A stretch of DNA of 64,000 nt from Dendrocalamus latiflorus (GCA_017311315.1 CM029610.1:8990236-9054235), one strand, 5' to 3'. Numbered from the stretch's first letter, positions 11,701 to 24,800 are shown. Made by a program: numbers and translations. The notes: generated by a model from the sequence alone, not told the origin.

Positions 11701-14700
11701 CTATTTTGACAAAACAAAAAAAGAGGGAGCTGCACGAACCTTGGGAGGTATTCAGTTAATATAGAGAGATTTGGAGGTTGTGTCACATATCCCAAGAAAA
11801 GAACTACATTGGGATGCCTCAGTCTTGACATGATTCTCACCTAAAAGATAAGGAACTAATACATACTTAGTTGAGGCAAAATTAATGATAATTACACTCA
11901 AGTTGTAAGAGAGGTGCAATATATTAAAAGTGAATTGTGCAATATATTAAAAGTGAACTTACTTCACATTTGAATTGCTCCAGTGCAACACCTGATAAAT
12001 CCTGGTCAAGAAATTTCTTCACCGCAACCTCCTGGAATAAATGAGGACAATACATCAGGAGAGCAGGAAACTCTCACAGAACGAATTCAGCACTTTGAGT
12101 GACACTGCATAATTCCTCCACTGACTTGGCAAATTTCTAACTGATTGGACCTGATAGTTCCCATATTTAGTCTGAAGGTGCTTCCTAATTATGTTAAACC
12201 ATATGGGCTACCAGTTATGCTGATAGTTCAATTTGATTTACATGGAACATATTTATATGTGTTGTCTTTCATATTTAAATGTACTAGCTCAAGATTTTTC
12301 CATTATGCAGAAACAGATACAACTTAAATCACCCTCCTACGCAATAAAACCTGATATTCAATAGTCGATTGCTAAAAATTACATCTTTGCATGTGATATT
12401 ATAATCCTAGACAATGGTGGCTTTGTTTAAACAGATTGATACAGCTGCAGGAACTGATGAAATGCAGAACACAGTTGCATAATGCCAGAATCACAACAAT
12501 TTCACAGGTTGCTTCAACATTTTTGTAGACTTAGTGGCCTTTGCTATAATGGTGTCTATACATAGAGTTAATGTCGATAAGTTTTCCAGCGCCACATTGT
12601 CAGCAAATGTATCAAAATTAATGTTAGTGGTTTCATGTATCCTGCTCAAATGTTCAGCTTGCAGTCATCAGGAGAAGGCAGCCAGTAACTTACCAGGGTA
12701 ATGAAGGTGAAATGGAGTTACCAAGTTATGGAGTCAAGGGTAATATTGTGTTTTAACTTTCAACACTTAACTGCTTATGTCAATCTCAGTATTGTGTTAA
12801 CTTTTAATAACAGTAGACATAGTCTACGGCCTCTAGGCACAAGGCATACTATTAACTTCATGTAACCATGATCCACTATACAGTTTTACTATCAAATAAT
12901 CGTTAAATGAACAGTGATAGACAAATTGAATTATAGCGTATAGAGACAACTGCTATGTAAGAACACATCACTTCTTCAGCATTAGCAACTTATCACCTTT
13001 AGTCTTACAATATGAAGTATAGACCTTATTGTGCATAAGTTGTTAATACTCCTAGAAAAATATCATACAAGGAATTGGTATTCAAATATGTGACTTACCG
13101 TGCCATTCCAATCTGCACGATATACTTCCCCGTATGAACCTGCAAAGAAAAAAATCCTAAGTTTATGACATGAATAGAATAAAGTACAAAAAAGGACCAA
13201 AGCAATTAATTGCAAAAGTGTAACATGAAATTCAGCTTAGTCCACTACATTAAAAAACATACTTAGAAGAAATTTTGAAAAACACACATAAAATGGTTGA
13301 GAGTCGAAACATTGCAAAGCCTGGTTTTCCAATCATATAAGCAAATTTACTTCTTCAACTTTTAGCACCAGCAGAGAGCAAGAGACACTCAGTTTTGCTG
13401 CACATACGTTCCTGTGAGTTGATTTTCATTTAAAACTTAAAAAATGCAGTATTTTTCCTTGGAGAGGTTGCCTCTTAACTAGCCATTTACTGCCTTACTG
13501 GTAAGATAAGGACTAGAAATTTATGCACATACCTAGACCAATACGCTCTCCAATATGAAGATCTTCCCATGGTATTCCATGTTCAGCAACATCATCTATA
13601 ACAGAACTGATTGTTTTCGTACTAGAACAGCTCAACTTGTCCAAATTTCCACTGCTACTTCCTGACATGTTTACCAAAGAATCTTCAGCAACCCTTTGAT
13701 CCTCGCTGGAAATAGCACGAGCTGCATGATCATGCATGTCCAAATTTCTGATAATTGCTTCTCTATTTTCTACAGGGTGTTGTACATCTTCATAAGGTGC
13801 CAAGGGAATATTCTGGTAACAGCTCAATGCTGTTTGTGCTCTGGTATTATCAAGTTGTGACGGAGAATCTTTAGCTACAAAACCATTTGGCGAATTTTGA
13901 CTTGTTTGAGAAACTAGAAACCATCCGGCAGTTTCTTTATCTTCAGAAGAAGTGTTTCTGCCCATTTCTGAGATAACGCATAGTTTAAGTTGGTTCTCTG
14001 TGTGAGATGTATCTTCAAGCGCTAGAACAGAACTGTGATCAGATGAACTTCCCCCCATGCCATTTCTAGTCTCATATCCACCACTAATCTGCTCAAGAGC
14101 TAAGCATAGTTCTGCAACACTCTCTTCAATGGCGTCACTGCTCAGTTGACTACTGTTGGAGTCCTGAAACTGACTGCCAGAAATCTCTGAAGGGATTAAG
14201 GTGCCTGGAGCTCCCATCAGGTCAACTATATATTCAATACTGCAATAGATAAGATTGATGTTTGTAGGTCAATAATTAAAGCATCCTAAGATCAGAATAT
14301 AGAAAGATGATAGAGAAACTACACAAGGAAAATACCTGCCAAAATCAATTTTAACCAAGTTAATAGCCCCTTCATCTGTTCCGGTATAATATATTCCTTT
14401 CACAAGCTTGCACGGTAGATTAACTTGGTCAGCTAGTACCTGAAACCAATTTGATTAGTTGTTTCTTGTTCAAGAAAGCCCTACCAAAGTGCGAGTTTTC
14501 CACTATAAAAGACAATCAAAACTCAAAAGCAATTCTTTTACAGCATCCCCTTCATCAATTATGCATCTGGTGCAGCAAATCCATGATTCACCGATGCGTA
14601 TCGATGAACTAGACTTACTACTTTATTGGATTTCCATAACTTCTAAATTAGCTGTCTTGAGTGCTAGGACACTAACCATCCAAAATCATATAACCAGAGG

Positions 14701-15730
14701 TACTCATAGATACTTTGAACAACAGTTACACGATATAAACTACGTGATAAGATGGAAATTATCAACATCCACTCTTTTTCCGCATTTGTTACAGTTAATA
14801 TCATCTAATATGGTAGGTTAATGATCACATGAAACGCAGGACATTTGCAGAGGTACTAACCTTAAAAAGCAGAGATCTATGGCGCGAGAGCCCAATCCGA
14901 AGAGAACCAATAGGAAGGACAATACTGTTTAGCTCAGCACAGAGCTCGCGGCTCTTCGCGGTCCATTCCCTGTTCATCCCATCAGCATCCTCCACTGGAC
15001 CACCCATGGCATCAACCACGAGGTTTGCAATCTTCTGCACAAGCTCCGCCGATGCAACTCCACCGCGTTCCGCCCTACTTTGCGCAGCGATCGCCATAGC
15101 CCTCCCTTCGAGGCGCTTCAACACGGGATCACGCTCCCGGTTCACCAAAACGGCCACATACGCAGCATCTCGCCCGACGGGAACCGCCCTCAGGCGGCCC
15201 AAAGAGGGGAATTTGGCCTGGAAGCCCGGATGCATCGGCGCGCCGCACACGTCGTAGAACCCGTCGCACAGCTTCTCGTCGTAGTTGACGACGTTGTGGT
15301 TCCAGTAGCGCGCGGAGAGGGCCTCCGTGGGGCTTCGGTCGCCGGCCGCGGCCGCCGCGGAGTCGCCGAGGCTGATGCGCTCGGCCGCGCGGATCTGGAC
15401 GGAGTCCGGGTCGATAAGCCCCGCGGGATCCGACGCCGAGATCGCGAGGGCCAGCCGCACCTGGTACTCTTCCTCCAGCCGTGTCATCGTCGCCTCCGCC
15501 CCCAGCCCCCTCGGCTCGGGCACCGTCACCGCCGCAGGAGTTGGCGCCGGCGCTAGAGCCGGCTGCGGCGGCTCGGCGGCCGCCGTAGCGGCCACGACCG
15601 GCGGCTGCAGAGGCGGGTGGGCCGAGCGCCGGTGCCGCGGGCGGTGGTGGTCGGAGGACGGGGCCCCCGCGCCGCCCCCGCCGGCGCCGGAGAGGTGCAG
15701 CTTGCGGAGGAGGTGCTTCATGCGAGACAT
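8751..15730 (-). CDS. EDR1-like Raf-type MAPKKK (Ser/Thr protein kinase)
   Basis: Plant Raf-like kinases of the EDR1/CTR1 group act at the top of MAPK cascades in defence, ethylene and cell-death signalling. Exons (transcript order): 14861-15730, 14336-14439, 13533-14239, 13099-13139, 11963-12031, 11740-11840, 11536-11614, 11350-11448, 10451-10519, 9207-9256, 8944-9120, 8751-8835. Every junction is GT-AG and in phase, giving 816 aa. Residues about 75-330 form the EDR1 regulatory domain (RYWNHNVVNYDEKLCDGFYD). A Ser/Asn-rich linker follows. The kinase runs from about 549: P-loop GLGSYGEV, VAVKK lysine near 579, HRDLKSPN near 673, SDFG near 692, and PEWMAPEVL. No catalytic residue is missing. 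I chose the start at MSRMKHLLRKLH, the first ATG in frame and the usual N-terminus of this family. No intron contains an obvious large insertion. Confidence 0.94.
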
Positions 15731-15923
15731 GGGCCGCGGCAGCAAGGAGGCATGCGATGCGATGCGACGCCGCGAGGGTTCCCGAGAATTCGAAGGCCTC
15801 TTCCTCTTCTTCCTTGGGTTTGATCCGATCCAACAACCAATCGCCGAAGCAATTAAAAATATCCTATTCCATCGATCTATCCGTTTCTATACTATATTCT
15901 ACCGTGTAGCTGTACCGCTTGCT

Positions 15924-15930
15924 CTATATA
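15924..15930 (-). promoter_or_regulatory. Probable TATA box of the EDR1-like kinase gene
   Basis: TATATAG on the minus strand lies about 195 bases upstream of the start codon at 15730. That leaves a plausible leader of about 160 bases. A (GA)n tract sits just further upstream. Assigned by position and sequence only. Confidence 0.45.
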
Positions 15931-15979
15931 ATAATATTCGTTGCTTCGCCTCGCCCCTCCTCGTCGCGGCCTCCACGCA

Positions 15980-15982
<3 letters not shown>

Positions 15983-16011
<29 letters not shown>
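15983..16011. repeat. (TC)n/(GA)n microsatellite upstream of the kinase gene
   Basis: About 14 uninterrupted TC units (GA on the gene's strand) lie about 55 bases upstream of the likely TATA box. GA/CT tracts are common in grass promoters and bind GAGA-type (BBR/BPC) factors. They are also prone to length change. Confidence 0.85.
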
Positions 16012-16013
<2 letters not shown>

Positions 16014-16358
16014 GTGATTTTCTTTTTGATTTTTTCTTCGAGGTGCTGCGGGGTGGGGGCGGTTTGGAAGGCTACGGAAGAAGAGGCGACGGGTGAGCGC
16101 GGCTGACGTGGCGGGTTTCGATCGTGCGGCTGTGATTGCTTCGCTTGCTTGGCCCGCGTGGAGTTTTCCCCGGTGGTTACTCGGGTCTCGGAGATTTCCT
16201 GGGTCTGTCCAAGAACCAAACTGTGGATTGGTGTCTGTATTTTTTTTCTTTGAATGTTTCTATATAAGGAAACAACAATAGTAGTGTGCTGGCAGGTACC
16301 ATGGGCATGTGGAGAGCCCCTGTTATGTGTTAAGTTGGCCTAAAAAGGAAATGAATTA

Positions 16359-16588
16359 GGCCTCGTTTGGCAGAGCTCTAACTCTAGAAAATCTACAGAT
16401 TTCTTAGAGCTGATCATCTGTAGCTCTAGGAAATCCTGGATCTAGAGTTGCAGGCATATTAAGTGCATTTACATGACTCATTTCATTTATATTATATATT
16501 AAATAAAAATATTTAAATCACTTTAATTTAGTCAATAAACTACAGATCCAGCATAGATCTCGGAGCTAAAGTTGTGCCAAACGGGGCC
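16359..16588. mobile_element. Tourist-like MITE (PIF/Harbinger)
   Basis: A 230-bp element flanked by TTA on both sides (16356-16358 and 16589-16591). The terminal inverted repeats are GGCCTCGTTTGGCA and, reversed, GGCCCCGTTTGGCA (13/14 identical). AT-rich interior, no ORF. It lies a few hundred bases upstream of the kinase gene. TTA duplications and GGCC..TTTGG ends are typical of Tourist elements. Confidence 0.85.
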
Positions 16589-16679
16589 TTAATTTCGAAC
16601 GCAAGGCAATACCGCTATGCTAGTAGGAATTTTTGCTGAGTTTGGGCTAACATGCTCCTCCGTAGTTCACTCAAAGGAT

Positions 16680-16975
16680 CTATTTATATTGTTTCCTGTT
16701 TCTGATTTTTATTTAAAGATTTTTTAGAGAACTTTTATTTGAAAAAGTTAGAAGTTGATATAAACATCTCGTTTTCCAAAACGGCTTTCCAGTCCTCTCG
16801 TTCTCGTCTCGCACTAAGAATAAGACATAAGATCACGGATGCATCACATACTTTACTCCTTCACTCCTACTTTGCTCATACATCTCTCCCTCAGTTTCTC
16901 CACTGCTCGCTCTTTTTTTAAAAAAAAATTCATTTTTTAACTTACTATGATTTATTTTTAGCCAAAAAATCACCT
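16680..16975. repeat. Dispersed repeat, copy 2 (first copy at 7840-8135)
   Basis: Shares ordered blocks with the copy at 7840-8135: CTATTTATATTG, AAGTTAGAAGTTGATATAAAC, a TCTCGTTCTCGTCTCGC tract, ACATCTCTCC and TTATTTTTAGCCAAA. The copies are quite diverged. The two copies lie on either side of the EDR1-like kinase gene in the same orientation. Confidence 0.45.
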
Positions 16976-17480
16976 GTTGCAGCCAGTATGATCAGTCCCC
17001 TGAGCTTTTCCGATTTGACTTCGTTTCCTCGCCTTTTCGGTACTGCGCTGCCGTAGTGCTTGCACTTGGTGGTGATGAGTTGTATTAGCTTAGCCGGTAA
17101 GCATAGGCAGCAGCCAAGAATGTTTGACTTTGAACGGCAGCCGGGCGGATGGATGCATGCGATGCAGCCACATCCATTGGCTGAGAAGCGTATGCAGGGA
17201 CCTGTTGCTTCTTGTCTACTACCTGCACGCGCTCGTGCTAAACCCGGCCAATCACCGTCAAAATCGAAGTATGCAAGTGGTGTGTGTATGCAGCTGTACT
17301 GCACACGGGGCACGCGGCTCGTGAGTCGCGAGCCAGTGACGCAACCCACCCAACCACTGGCCGTTCGGCTCGGGCGTTCCGTTGGGCTGAGCTCTCGATG
17401 CTGTCGCTCCCTGCCTGCTGAAGGAGGCAACCGCTTCTCTTTTTTTTTTATCTTTGCTGCTTAAAAAGAATACAGTGATG
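16976..17480. other. Intergenic; overlapping ORFs on both strands not supported
   Basis: A moderately GC-rich stretch is open in several frames on both strands, up to about 160 codons. None shows a known domain, a splice structure or family resemblance. The mutual overlap suggests composition, not coding. Confidence 0.4.
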
Positions 17481-17529
17481 GAATGTTTTTCGCTCACAGC
17501 TCCTCTTTTTATCTTCCTAAAAAATATCT

Positions 17530-17680
17530 AATAAAAACAAAAAAACATGTACCAATAAATAAATTCCATCTCTCTAAAAGTTCTCTAACAAGAACAAAAA
17601 AATCATGTACCAACAAATACAAAAAAATCATGTACCAACAAATAAATTTCATCACTCTAAAAGTTCTCTAACAAGAACAT
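17530..17680. repeat. A-rich tandem repeat with ATGTACCAACAAAT units
   Basis: Three copies of (C)ATGTACCAA(T/C)AAATA and two copies of CTCTAAAAGTTCTCTAACAA are arranged as a long unit of about 90 bp with a nested 24-bp duplication. No function is seen. Confidence 0.75.
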
Positions 17681-17748
17681 AAAAAACAGCGAAGCTATTT
17701 TGGCTACGTGGCAGAGCCGAGGGTGCAGAGGCGGGGTGTGCATGATTA

Positions 17749-20318
17749 GGATATTTCTAATTGTCATTTGTGCTTGATACTATAATTATGCCACATCATA
17801 TTTTTAGTGACATGGAAGAGGGAGAATGAGCTCAATACTCATGCAAGTATCAAATCTTTTTAGGAAACCAAAAAATAATAGTGACAAAATGGTGTATTTG
17901 AAGGACTTGTACTATTTTTTTGGGCTATTCATTTCCCTAGAGATGAGAGATCTATACAACAATTAAATCGTCATAGGGGCCTCTAGTACTAAGGTTTAGT
18001 ATCAAACTATTGTTGTGGTTGTTTCTTAAATTTATCTAACCACTCTCTCCACTAGAACAAATACAGAGGTTTATTGTTGTAGAACCATTTTGAGAACAGC
18101 CATCGTTTACCTGTTTTGAACAATTGGCAATTGTGTCGAGTTGAGATTTGAATTTGTGAAACTTTACAAGTTTTCATTCTTACTGTCAGTTTTCAGACAA
18201 TAGTACCGATTTGGTGCTAGTGGTAGTACCGTAAGTGCGGTGTAACCAGATTATAGTTGGCGATAGCTATTTTCTAAATATGATCATTTTGGGCATGTCT
18301 AGATCTGGTAGTACCAGATGGGTTCCACGATACTACCAAGGAGAGCGGTATGACCAGGCTTTAACTATGGTACTACTAGGATGGTAGTACCGGCGTGGTA
18401 CGAGCGATCATACTGGCACCCCTATTACCGGGGCTTGACCGAGTTGATTAGAGTAGTTCGCCCAGCCAGTGAATAGTGGTCAGATCAACCATGTCTGAAA
18501 ATATCCGAGAAGGCTAGAAGTTTGGATATTTGTGGGAAATGGTCATGGGTTAAGCTGTGGAGTCTAGATCATTGCATTCATGGTGCATAAAGCATGTTGG
18601 ACTAACATGAATCAAGTTGTGAAAAACTTGTGTTTGAAAATAATTTCTTAGTAATTGATGTATAAGGGTGTTTGGAGGCAACTATGATCGACAGCGTGGA
18701 TCGGGATTAGGCTTGGGGATGAGCTGAGGTACGATCAAGAAAGCCAGGCAAGATGGTTGCGCTCAAGCATAGCACATAAGAAGACAAAGGGATGTCAAAG
18801 GGAAGATTCAAGCAATGGTTCATCGAATGGTGCGATCAATGCAAATAAGGCATGGTCAGGAGGGCTAACACGAAGAGACTTACCGATGTATGAGCCATTA
18901 GTGGACCTACATGTTGCAAGCATGGGGATTATTTGCAAAAGAGAAGATGACTATAGACTAGGCTCAGGGAACATGTGAGATCCACGGTCAAGGCAAAAGT
19001 ATTTTGGCGGAGAAGCCAAAATACCAGAAGCAGCAAAGAGACCAAAACCATGGTGCTTAGAGGGCATTTGGAGAGTGGTTTAGGTTAAGAAAGCCGAGGA
19101 GGCCAAGTAGATGGAAACTTGCTCTTAGCGGATTTGGACTTACGCGCTTAGAAAAGCATGTATAAGTCTTGTGTGAGCATAAAATCTGGTGTGTGGGGGT
19201 TGACGGGTTTCCCTCGATTAGGCTAATGGATAGTATCCATTAGAATTATATGTGGCCCGGTTGCCCCCCATTTATTTGATGGCTAAGGTTTCTAACTTCT
19301 AAGCTTAGAGAGAAGTCTTTAGAGGCAAGCAAAGAAGAAAACAACCACCTCTCTCTTCTACGGTTTGGTTGAGTGTTCTTAGGTGTGAGAGTTCTATCCT
19401 CCATGGTGGAGTGGCTGTAAATTAGACATCTATAAGTTATAATAGATCAACCTTGTTTATCATCTATGGTGTGTTCTTAATCTTATTGCTTTTGATCTTG
19501 TTTTAATTGGAGTTTTTGCTGTCTCTTCCCCTCTCTTGATCTTGCTAGTTCCAAGAAGGTGTAAAAGATGGAGATGCCTCATGAGGATTATATACCATCC
19601 ATCTAGAGACTAGCCATAGTAAGATCTTGAAGTTTGCCTAGTTTTAATTCGATTTAGAGCCTTTCTTGTGAAATCGAGTTCCTAGGGTTTTGGCCTTGAA
19701 TATTTGGGTGCTATAGCTTGCTGTAATATATGGGAATCTATCTAGAGTCATCTTGGTCATCCTTAACCTAAGAGTAAACCATAATTCAAGTTTTTAAGTT
19801 TCATCTAGTTTTGATGTAACCTTACTTATTTCAAGGAAATGTTGGAACTTTGATCAATATCCATGCGATTCTTGGATTGATTAGGTTTCTAGTATCGTTA
19901 ACAATGTATGTACAAAGTTTCAAGTCATTCGGACGTGTATTTTAAGGATTGCACTCCTTTTGGTTTAGGCTCGAGTTGGTTTTCTGTTATGTGAACAAGG
20001 GTGCAGTCATACCGCCCTTTGCCTATGGTATTACCGGTGTTTGGTCATACTGACACTCCACCAGCGGTTAGACCACTTGGCAGAGGTACCACCTGTCTCT
20101 CTATTGTGGTAGTACCGACTCTAAAGTTTGAACTCAGTTTTGCTTCCCCCACTTATGTGAGTTCTTTGTGGGTGGCCTAATCTGAACTTCATAGCTTCCA
20201 GTAGCTTGTGGAGTGAATGTTTTGGGATATGATCTGGGAAGGTTGAATTTGAAAGTATCATTCACCCCTTTTAATTGCCATATCAGGTCCAACAATTATC
20301 AAACCATTGCGAGTGTCC
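17749..20318. mobile_element. MITE-like repeat, copy 1, split by a solo LTR
   Basis: Left part 17749-18074 and right part 20295-20318 together match the uninterrupted copy at 20789-21130 (shared TGTGCTTGATACTATA, CTCATGCAAGTATCAAA, GGACTTGTACTATTTTT, ATCAAACCATTG). The left edge follows TTA and the right edge precedes TTT, a probably decayed TTA target duplication. Tourist-like by ends, with diverged terminal repeats. The interruption is the LTR at 18075-20294. Confidence 0.6.
18075..20294. mobile_element. Solo LTR, about 2.2 kb, inside the MITE-like repeat
   Basis: The termini are TGTTG...CAACA. The flanks are TTTAT and ATTAT (4/5 match), and the host repeat resumes exactly at the right edge. 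Words such as GGTAGTACC and GGTACTACC recur in both orientations near 18190-18420 and 20030-20125. No ORF over about 75 codons and no internal retroviral domain, so this is a lone LTR left by recombination. Superfamily not determined. Confidence 0.65.
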
Positions 20319-20788
20319 TTTGGATTTTTGATAAGGTGTGGATAATTAGAATGTTCAAGAGAAAGAAATCTCTCTTTGTGGAGCGCTTTTGATTCAATTT
20401 AAAGCCACCAAAAGTTTAAGATCTTTCAAGATGGATGTGCCATCTAAAGATTTTTAAGAATCTTACACCTCTTCTGTACGGAGAAGCATAATCCCCTCCG
20501 CACAAGTTTGTCACCAAAAACATGTTCTAAAGGTCTGCACAGGAAGCCTAAACAATACCTACAATCTACTAAAATATTGTAGCGAGCGTGGCAGGGCACC
20601 TAGTGTGCTGCATATTTTTTTATGTGTCATGCATCTAATGCTGTCTGGTACCACACCACATTAGGTGACGTGTTGCCTAATGCTCCTTTTGTGGTTTAGG
20701 ACGGGGCTATTTCTGCAATTTTGAGTGAGAGGGGCTATATCTGCTAAAATAAGTAAGAAGGGGCTAAAAATGCATTAGACTCTGATTA
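20319..20788. repeat. Flank of copy 1, duplicated at 21131-21835
   Basis: 20319-20575 contains GAAGCATAATCCCCT, ACATGTTCTAAAGGTCTGCA and AAGCCACCAAAAGTTTA. All recur in the same order at 21131-21835, where two insertions separate them. So the repeated unit extends about 260 bp beyond the MITE-like part. 20576-20788 holds nothing recognised. Confidence 0.6.
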
Positions 20789-21130
20789 GGGCACTTCCAA
20801 TAGTCATTTGTGCTTGTGCTTGATACTATAGCTATGCCACATCAGATTTTTAGTAAGATGGAAGATGGAGAATGAGCTCGATACTCATGCAAGTATCAAA
20901 CCTTTTTAAGGAACCAAGAAAATAATAGTGATAGAATGATGTATATGAAGGACTTGTACTATTTTTGTGGGTCATCCCTCTCCCTATACAACAATGAAAT
21001 CATCGTGAGGCCTCTAGTATCAAGGTTTAGTATCAAACTATTGGGGTGGTTGTTTTTAAATTTCCGTCTGACCACTCTCTCTTCTCTTATACGAATACGA
21101 AGATTTAGTATCAAACCATTGTGAGTTGCC
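20789..21130. mobile_element. MITE-like repeat, copy 2, uninterrupted
   Basis: 342 bp between TTA (20786-20788) and TTA (21131-21133). The ends GGGCACTTCCAATAGT and, reversed, GGCAACTCACAATGGT are imperfect inverted repeats. Matches copy 1 over its whole length. No ORF. TTA duplications favour Tourist/PIF-Harbinger. The shared downstream flank means a longer unit was copied, so the MITE label is partly inference. Confidence 0.55.
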
Positions 21131-21835
21131 TTAGCATTTTCGACAAGGCATGGATAAATCAGGTGTTGCGGTTACGCGCTAAACAGTGGATATAGGGGCT
21201 TCGGGAAGCCCTGGTAGGGGTGTTCGGAGTCTAAAACTTGAGTGAGTGGAGTGGTGTAGAGAATGGTTGATGTTCAATCTCCACTTAAGTCTATTTCATA
21301 TATCCACATATGCTCTACCCTCTCATGGTGTTGTAGGGGTCATATTTATAACCATTGGAGATGTTGTTTATACACATGCTCCCTTGAGACCTATAATAGC
21401 GAGGACAAACATGTTCTTTCCTTGGCCTACCATGTATTTACATGCATAATGGGCCTCTGCCTTGGTGAGCTGACTGGGCCTAGGTGAGGGTCACTCCCCC
21501 AACATTAGGATTTTCAGGGAAAGGAAATCTATATTTATGGAGAGCTTTCGATTGTATTTGAAGCCACCAAAAGTTTATCTTCCAAGACGGACACGCCGTA
21601 TAAAGATTTTTAACAATCTTACACCTCTTCTGTACAGAGAAGCATAATCCCCTTTGCACGAGTTTGGTTCTATCTTTTGCTGTGGCTTATAGTTTTTAGT
21701 TACGGTTTATTAGTCTAATAAATAGTGATTGTTGAAATAAACTGAAGCAAAAAAAATCGCCAAAAAAACTTAGCCTTTGTCACAGAAAACATGTTCTAAA
21801 GGTCTGCACATGAAGCCTGAACAAAACCTACAATC
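21131..21835. repeat. Duplicated flank, copy 2, with two insertions
   Basis: Matches 20319-20575 in three blocks. It is interrupted by a solo LTR (21164-21504) and by about 110 bp at 21668-21777 (TTTGCTGTGGCTTATAG ...), absent from copy 1 and possibly another MITE. Both insertions therefore came after the duplication. Confidence 0.6.
21164..21504 (-). mobile_element. Small solo LTR, 341 bp
   Basis: On the minus strand it starts TGTTGGGGGAGTGACC and ends CGCAACA, flanked by TCAGG and TTAGG (4/5). It contains a TATAAATATGACCCC promoter-like sequence on the minus strand. Its absence from the parallel duplicated copy at 20319-20575 confirms the insertion. It shares the TGTTGGGGGAG start with the solo LTR at 41661-42040, which suggests a related family. 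Confidence 0.65.
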
Positions 21836-24800
21836 TCTTCATACTGAAAAATAGTGTAGTCTTTCCCAACCAGTTTTTATGAGAAGACAACCACCTAGAA
21901 AAAGTCAAGCTCCGTAAGTAAACCGGAAATTAATCCAAACAGGATTATAACACAAGCAAATTTGGAGCTGAGAGCTGGAAGCGCTCTTCTTCTTCTTTTT
22001 CCAGATGGAGCAAAACTAACCTGAATGTTTTCTGAAAGAAGAAATGACGACGAAATAAAACACAGCTCAAAGCTCATCGTGATCAATAATAACACCATGA
22101 TTAAGACTGTTCGATTAATGCCAATTAGCCCGTAGATGACGTTGTTGAGTAACCAATCCAGTCCACAATTATTAAATTGTCAAATAGCCTACCAGACAAG
22201 GCAATATCGGAGCGCATTTCAACTTGGCACTTAAAAAGAAAAAAAAACTTGTTCAAATGAATCGAACCGGAGACAATATCTTAACTTACATCGAAGTAAA
22301 TTGCTCTTTTACATGCCTACGGCGGCAAACCGGAGCTTAGAATGGATTGGACGCGCAGATATTAGTATATTACGTGTAGTCGACAAAGCGTGGATGAAAA
22401 GCTCGTCGGGTTATTGAATGGAGTGTGTGTTCACGGTTGGTTTGGTTTTTTGAGTTTAAAGTTAGGTCATATTTATATTGTATACAGTAATTAGCTTTTA
22501 AACGATGTATTTTTTAAGATGAGGTTAATAAAAAATTTATAGTAAAAAATGTACTGAGTTTAACTGGTAAAAATCGCATGCGACTATTTTCCTCTATTAC
22601 TGCTTCACGCGAACAACCAAAATTCAAATATTTAAACCATAAGCTATAAACCGTCAGCTCAAAAGAATCCACTCAATTTTCAGTGTTTTGGGTTGCGGCT
22701 AATCACTCTTATTTGTTTTTTAGACGAGACGTGGATGGCGCAGATGATTCTAGACTCAGGAAGCCATTTGAAAAAAATGACTTTAACAATTGAAGAAGTC
22801 GTCTCATTGGTTTTGAGTTTTAGGAAAACCGAAGTCAAAAAATACAAAAAAATCAAAAGGAAAAGGGCCAAAAATGGAGTGGAAACCAGTTGCATGGCAT
22901 CCTGGCCGGATGCATAATATGTACACATGCATGCACGCAATTTGAGCAGTACTCCTAGTTGACTTAAATATATTGCTTGCCAATTATTGCTTTATTCAAA
23001 GGCGCACATGCATGCGCAAGTGGATGCACGGGTTCGGGTAACCATAGGTGCCACCACCACCCCATTGGTCTCAAAGTATATACTACACGAGACACTTTGC
23101 CCGGCGGTTTGTCGTGTGCTAATCTTCATTCTTCAGCCTGGCACAAGAAAACCCATGACTCAGCTAGCAACAATTGCTTCCTTAGTCTGAAATGAAGAGC
23201 CTACACGACAACCCAGGGCTAAATTTTAAGTAGAGCGGACCTACAAGCATGAATCAAAGAATATTATCCAAAAACAAAATAATCTATACACAAACTATAT
23301 AATAATCATACTAATAAGAGTATATAATACTAAATAGAATCAACAACTATAATCTATATGCGAACATGTAAAGATGGAAATGTTCACATATCTAGCATTG
23401 TTACGATGTTTTTTCAATTTTAGCCCCATAGCACCTGTTTTTGCAAAAATAGCTCCCTCCCCGAGCTCGGAAGGCACGCCAAGAGAGGAGGCATGCGGCA
23501 AGGCAAGCTAGCGCGAGAGGCACTAGCGCAATGCGGCAGGCCAGGCACTAGTGCGTCTGCCTTGCTGCCCTTGCTTGGCAAGAGCCCCCGAGCGCCCCCG
23601 GCTTGACAAACGGCTTGGCTAGCGAGCAGGGCAAGGGTGGCAAGAAATCCATTGACTTGGTTCAAAATTGCTTCAATTATACTCATTAACTTGAATTTTT
23701 CACTAGCTCGACTCGTTAGCTTGCTTCCAAATATACTTCCAAACTATACGTAAAATAATATTAAATAAAACTATGCCAATTTTGGGAAAATCTCGATAGA
23801 TGAGGACTTAGCTCGATATCCACCCTAGCCGAGGGAGCTCGGGGTCCGGGGTGCTCGGTTGTAGCATCAGCTCGGAAGCGCCATGTGGTAAATTTAGTAT
23901 TTTTTGTAACTAAATGAATCCCCGTGCAAACTAATTGAAAACACGTGCTTTGATACACATTAAGAAATTCTTATTATATTTTGCCCGGTGTGCATAGAAA
24001 TTTTTTAGGAAGCTGCAATGGGGTTCAGAGGGGTAGATGAACCACCACCACAAACTCCCTGTGTTAAGTACTAAAGATACGTTGTTGCAAATAGTTGTCG
24101 TAATGGACCATACATAGAGCGATAAAGCAGTTCACAATTAATGTGCGAATTACATGACGTGTGAGGTTTGGTTACATGTGTATGTTTGCCTCACTATTCA
24201 TACAATACAAGTGGAAACATGCGCGAATCATCAACCTTAACTATAGCTAAGAAACATTTGCATTTTTTTGGAAGCCATGGTTTCAGTCAATCGTCATACA
24301 TATTTGGCTTTATTGGTGCCTTTCCCTTCTCTCCTGCATGGGCTTTAGCCCTTGCGACCCGGACCTAGTACTAGGCTTCTACAACTTGTGTAAATTTGTC
24401 CCAGTTGGAGATAACTTGGCGTTTAGCTGGGGCTTCGGGGATCACCAGCGTCTTACTCTTATCCTTTCTGCTGTCATCCGGGGTGTAAGGTTTCTAGTGT
24501 GTGAATCTCTCAGGCACCACCGGATAATTGAGCATGTATTTTTGCTTGATTAATGACCTATCGTACATAGTTAGGCTGTCTATTCATTGAAAGAAGTAGT
24601 AGCGCTCTGAGGTCTGGCGGTATGGACGAAGTGGGTTAGAGATGTGCGAAATAGAACATGCAATATGAAATAGCAAATGCGTGCTTCCAAGAACTTCGGT
24701 GCGCGTGTAGTTCACTTGGGCGGTGGTTGCCAGGTGTGTGGACTGAATGATATGTGCTGGATTGTTGCAGTCACACCACAGCCATAGAAACTCCGTCACG

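Noticed and set aside
15327..16106. 259-codon plus-strand ORF opposite exon 1 of the kinase gene
   Set aside because: It is the antisense shadow of a GC-rich coding exon and continues into the (TC)n repeat.
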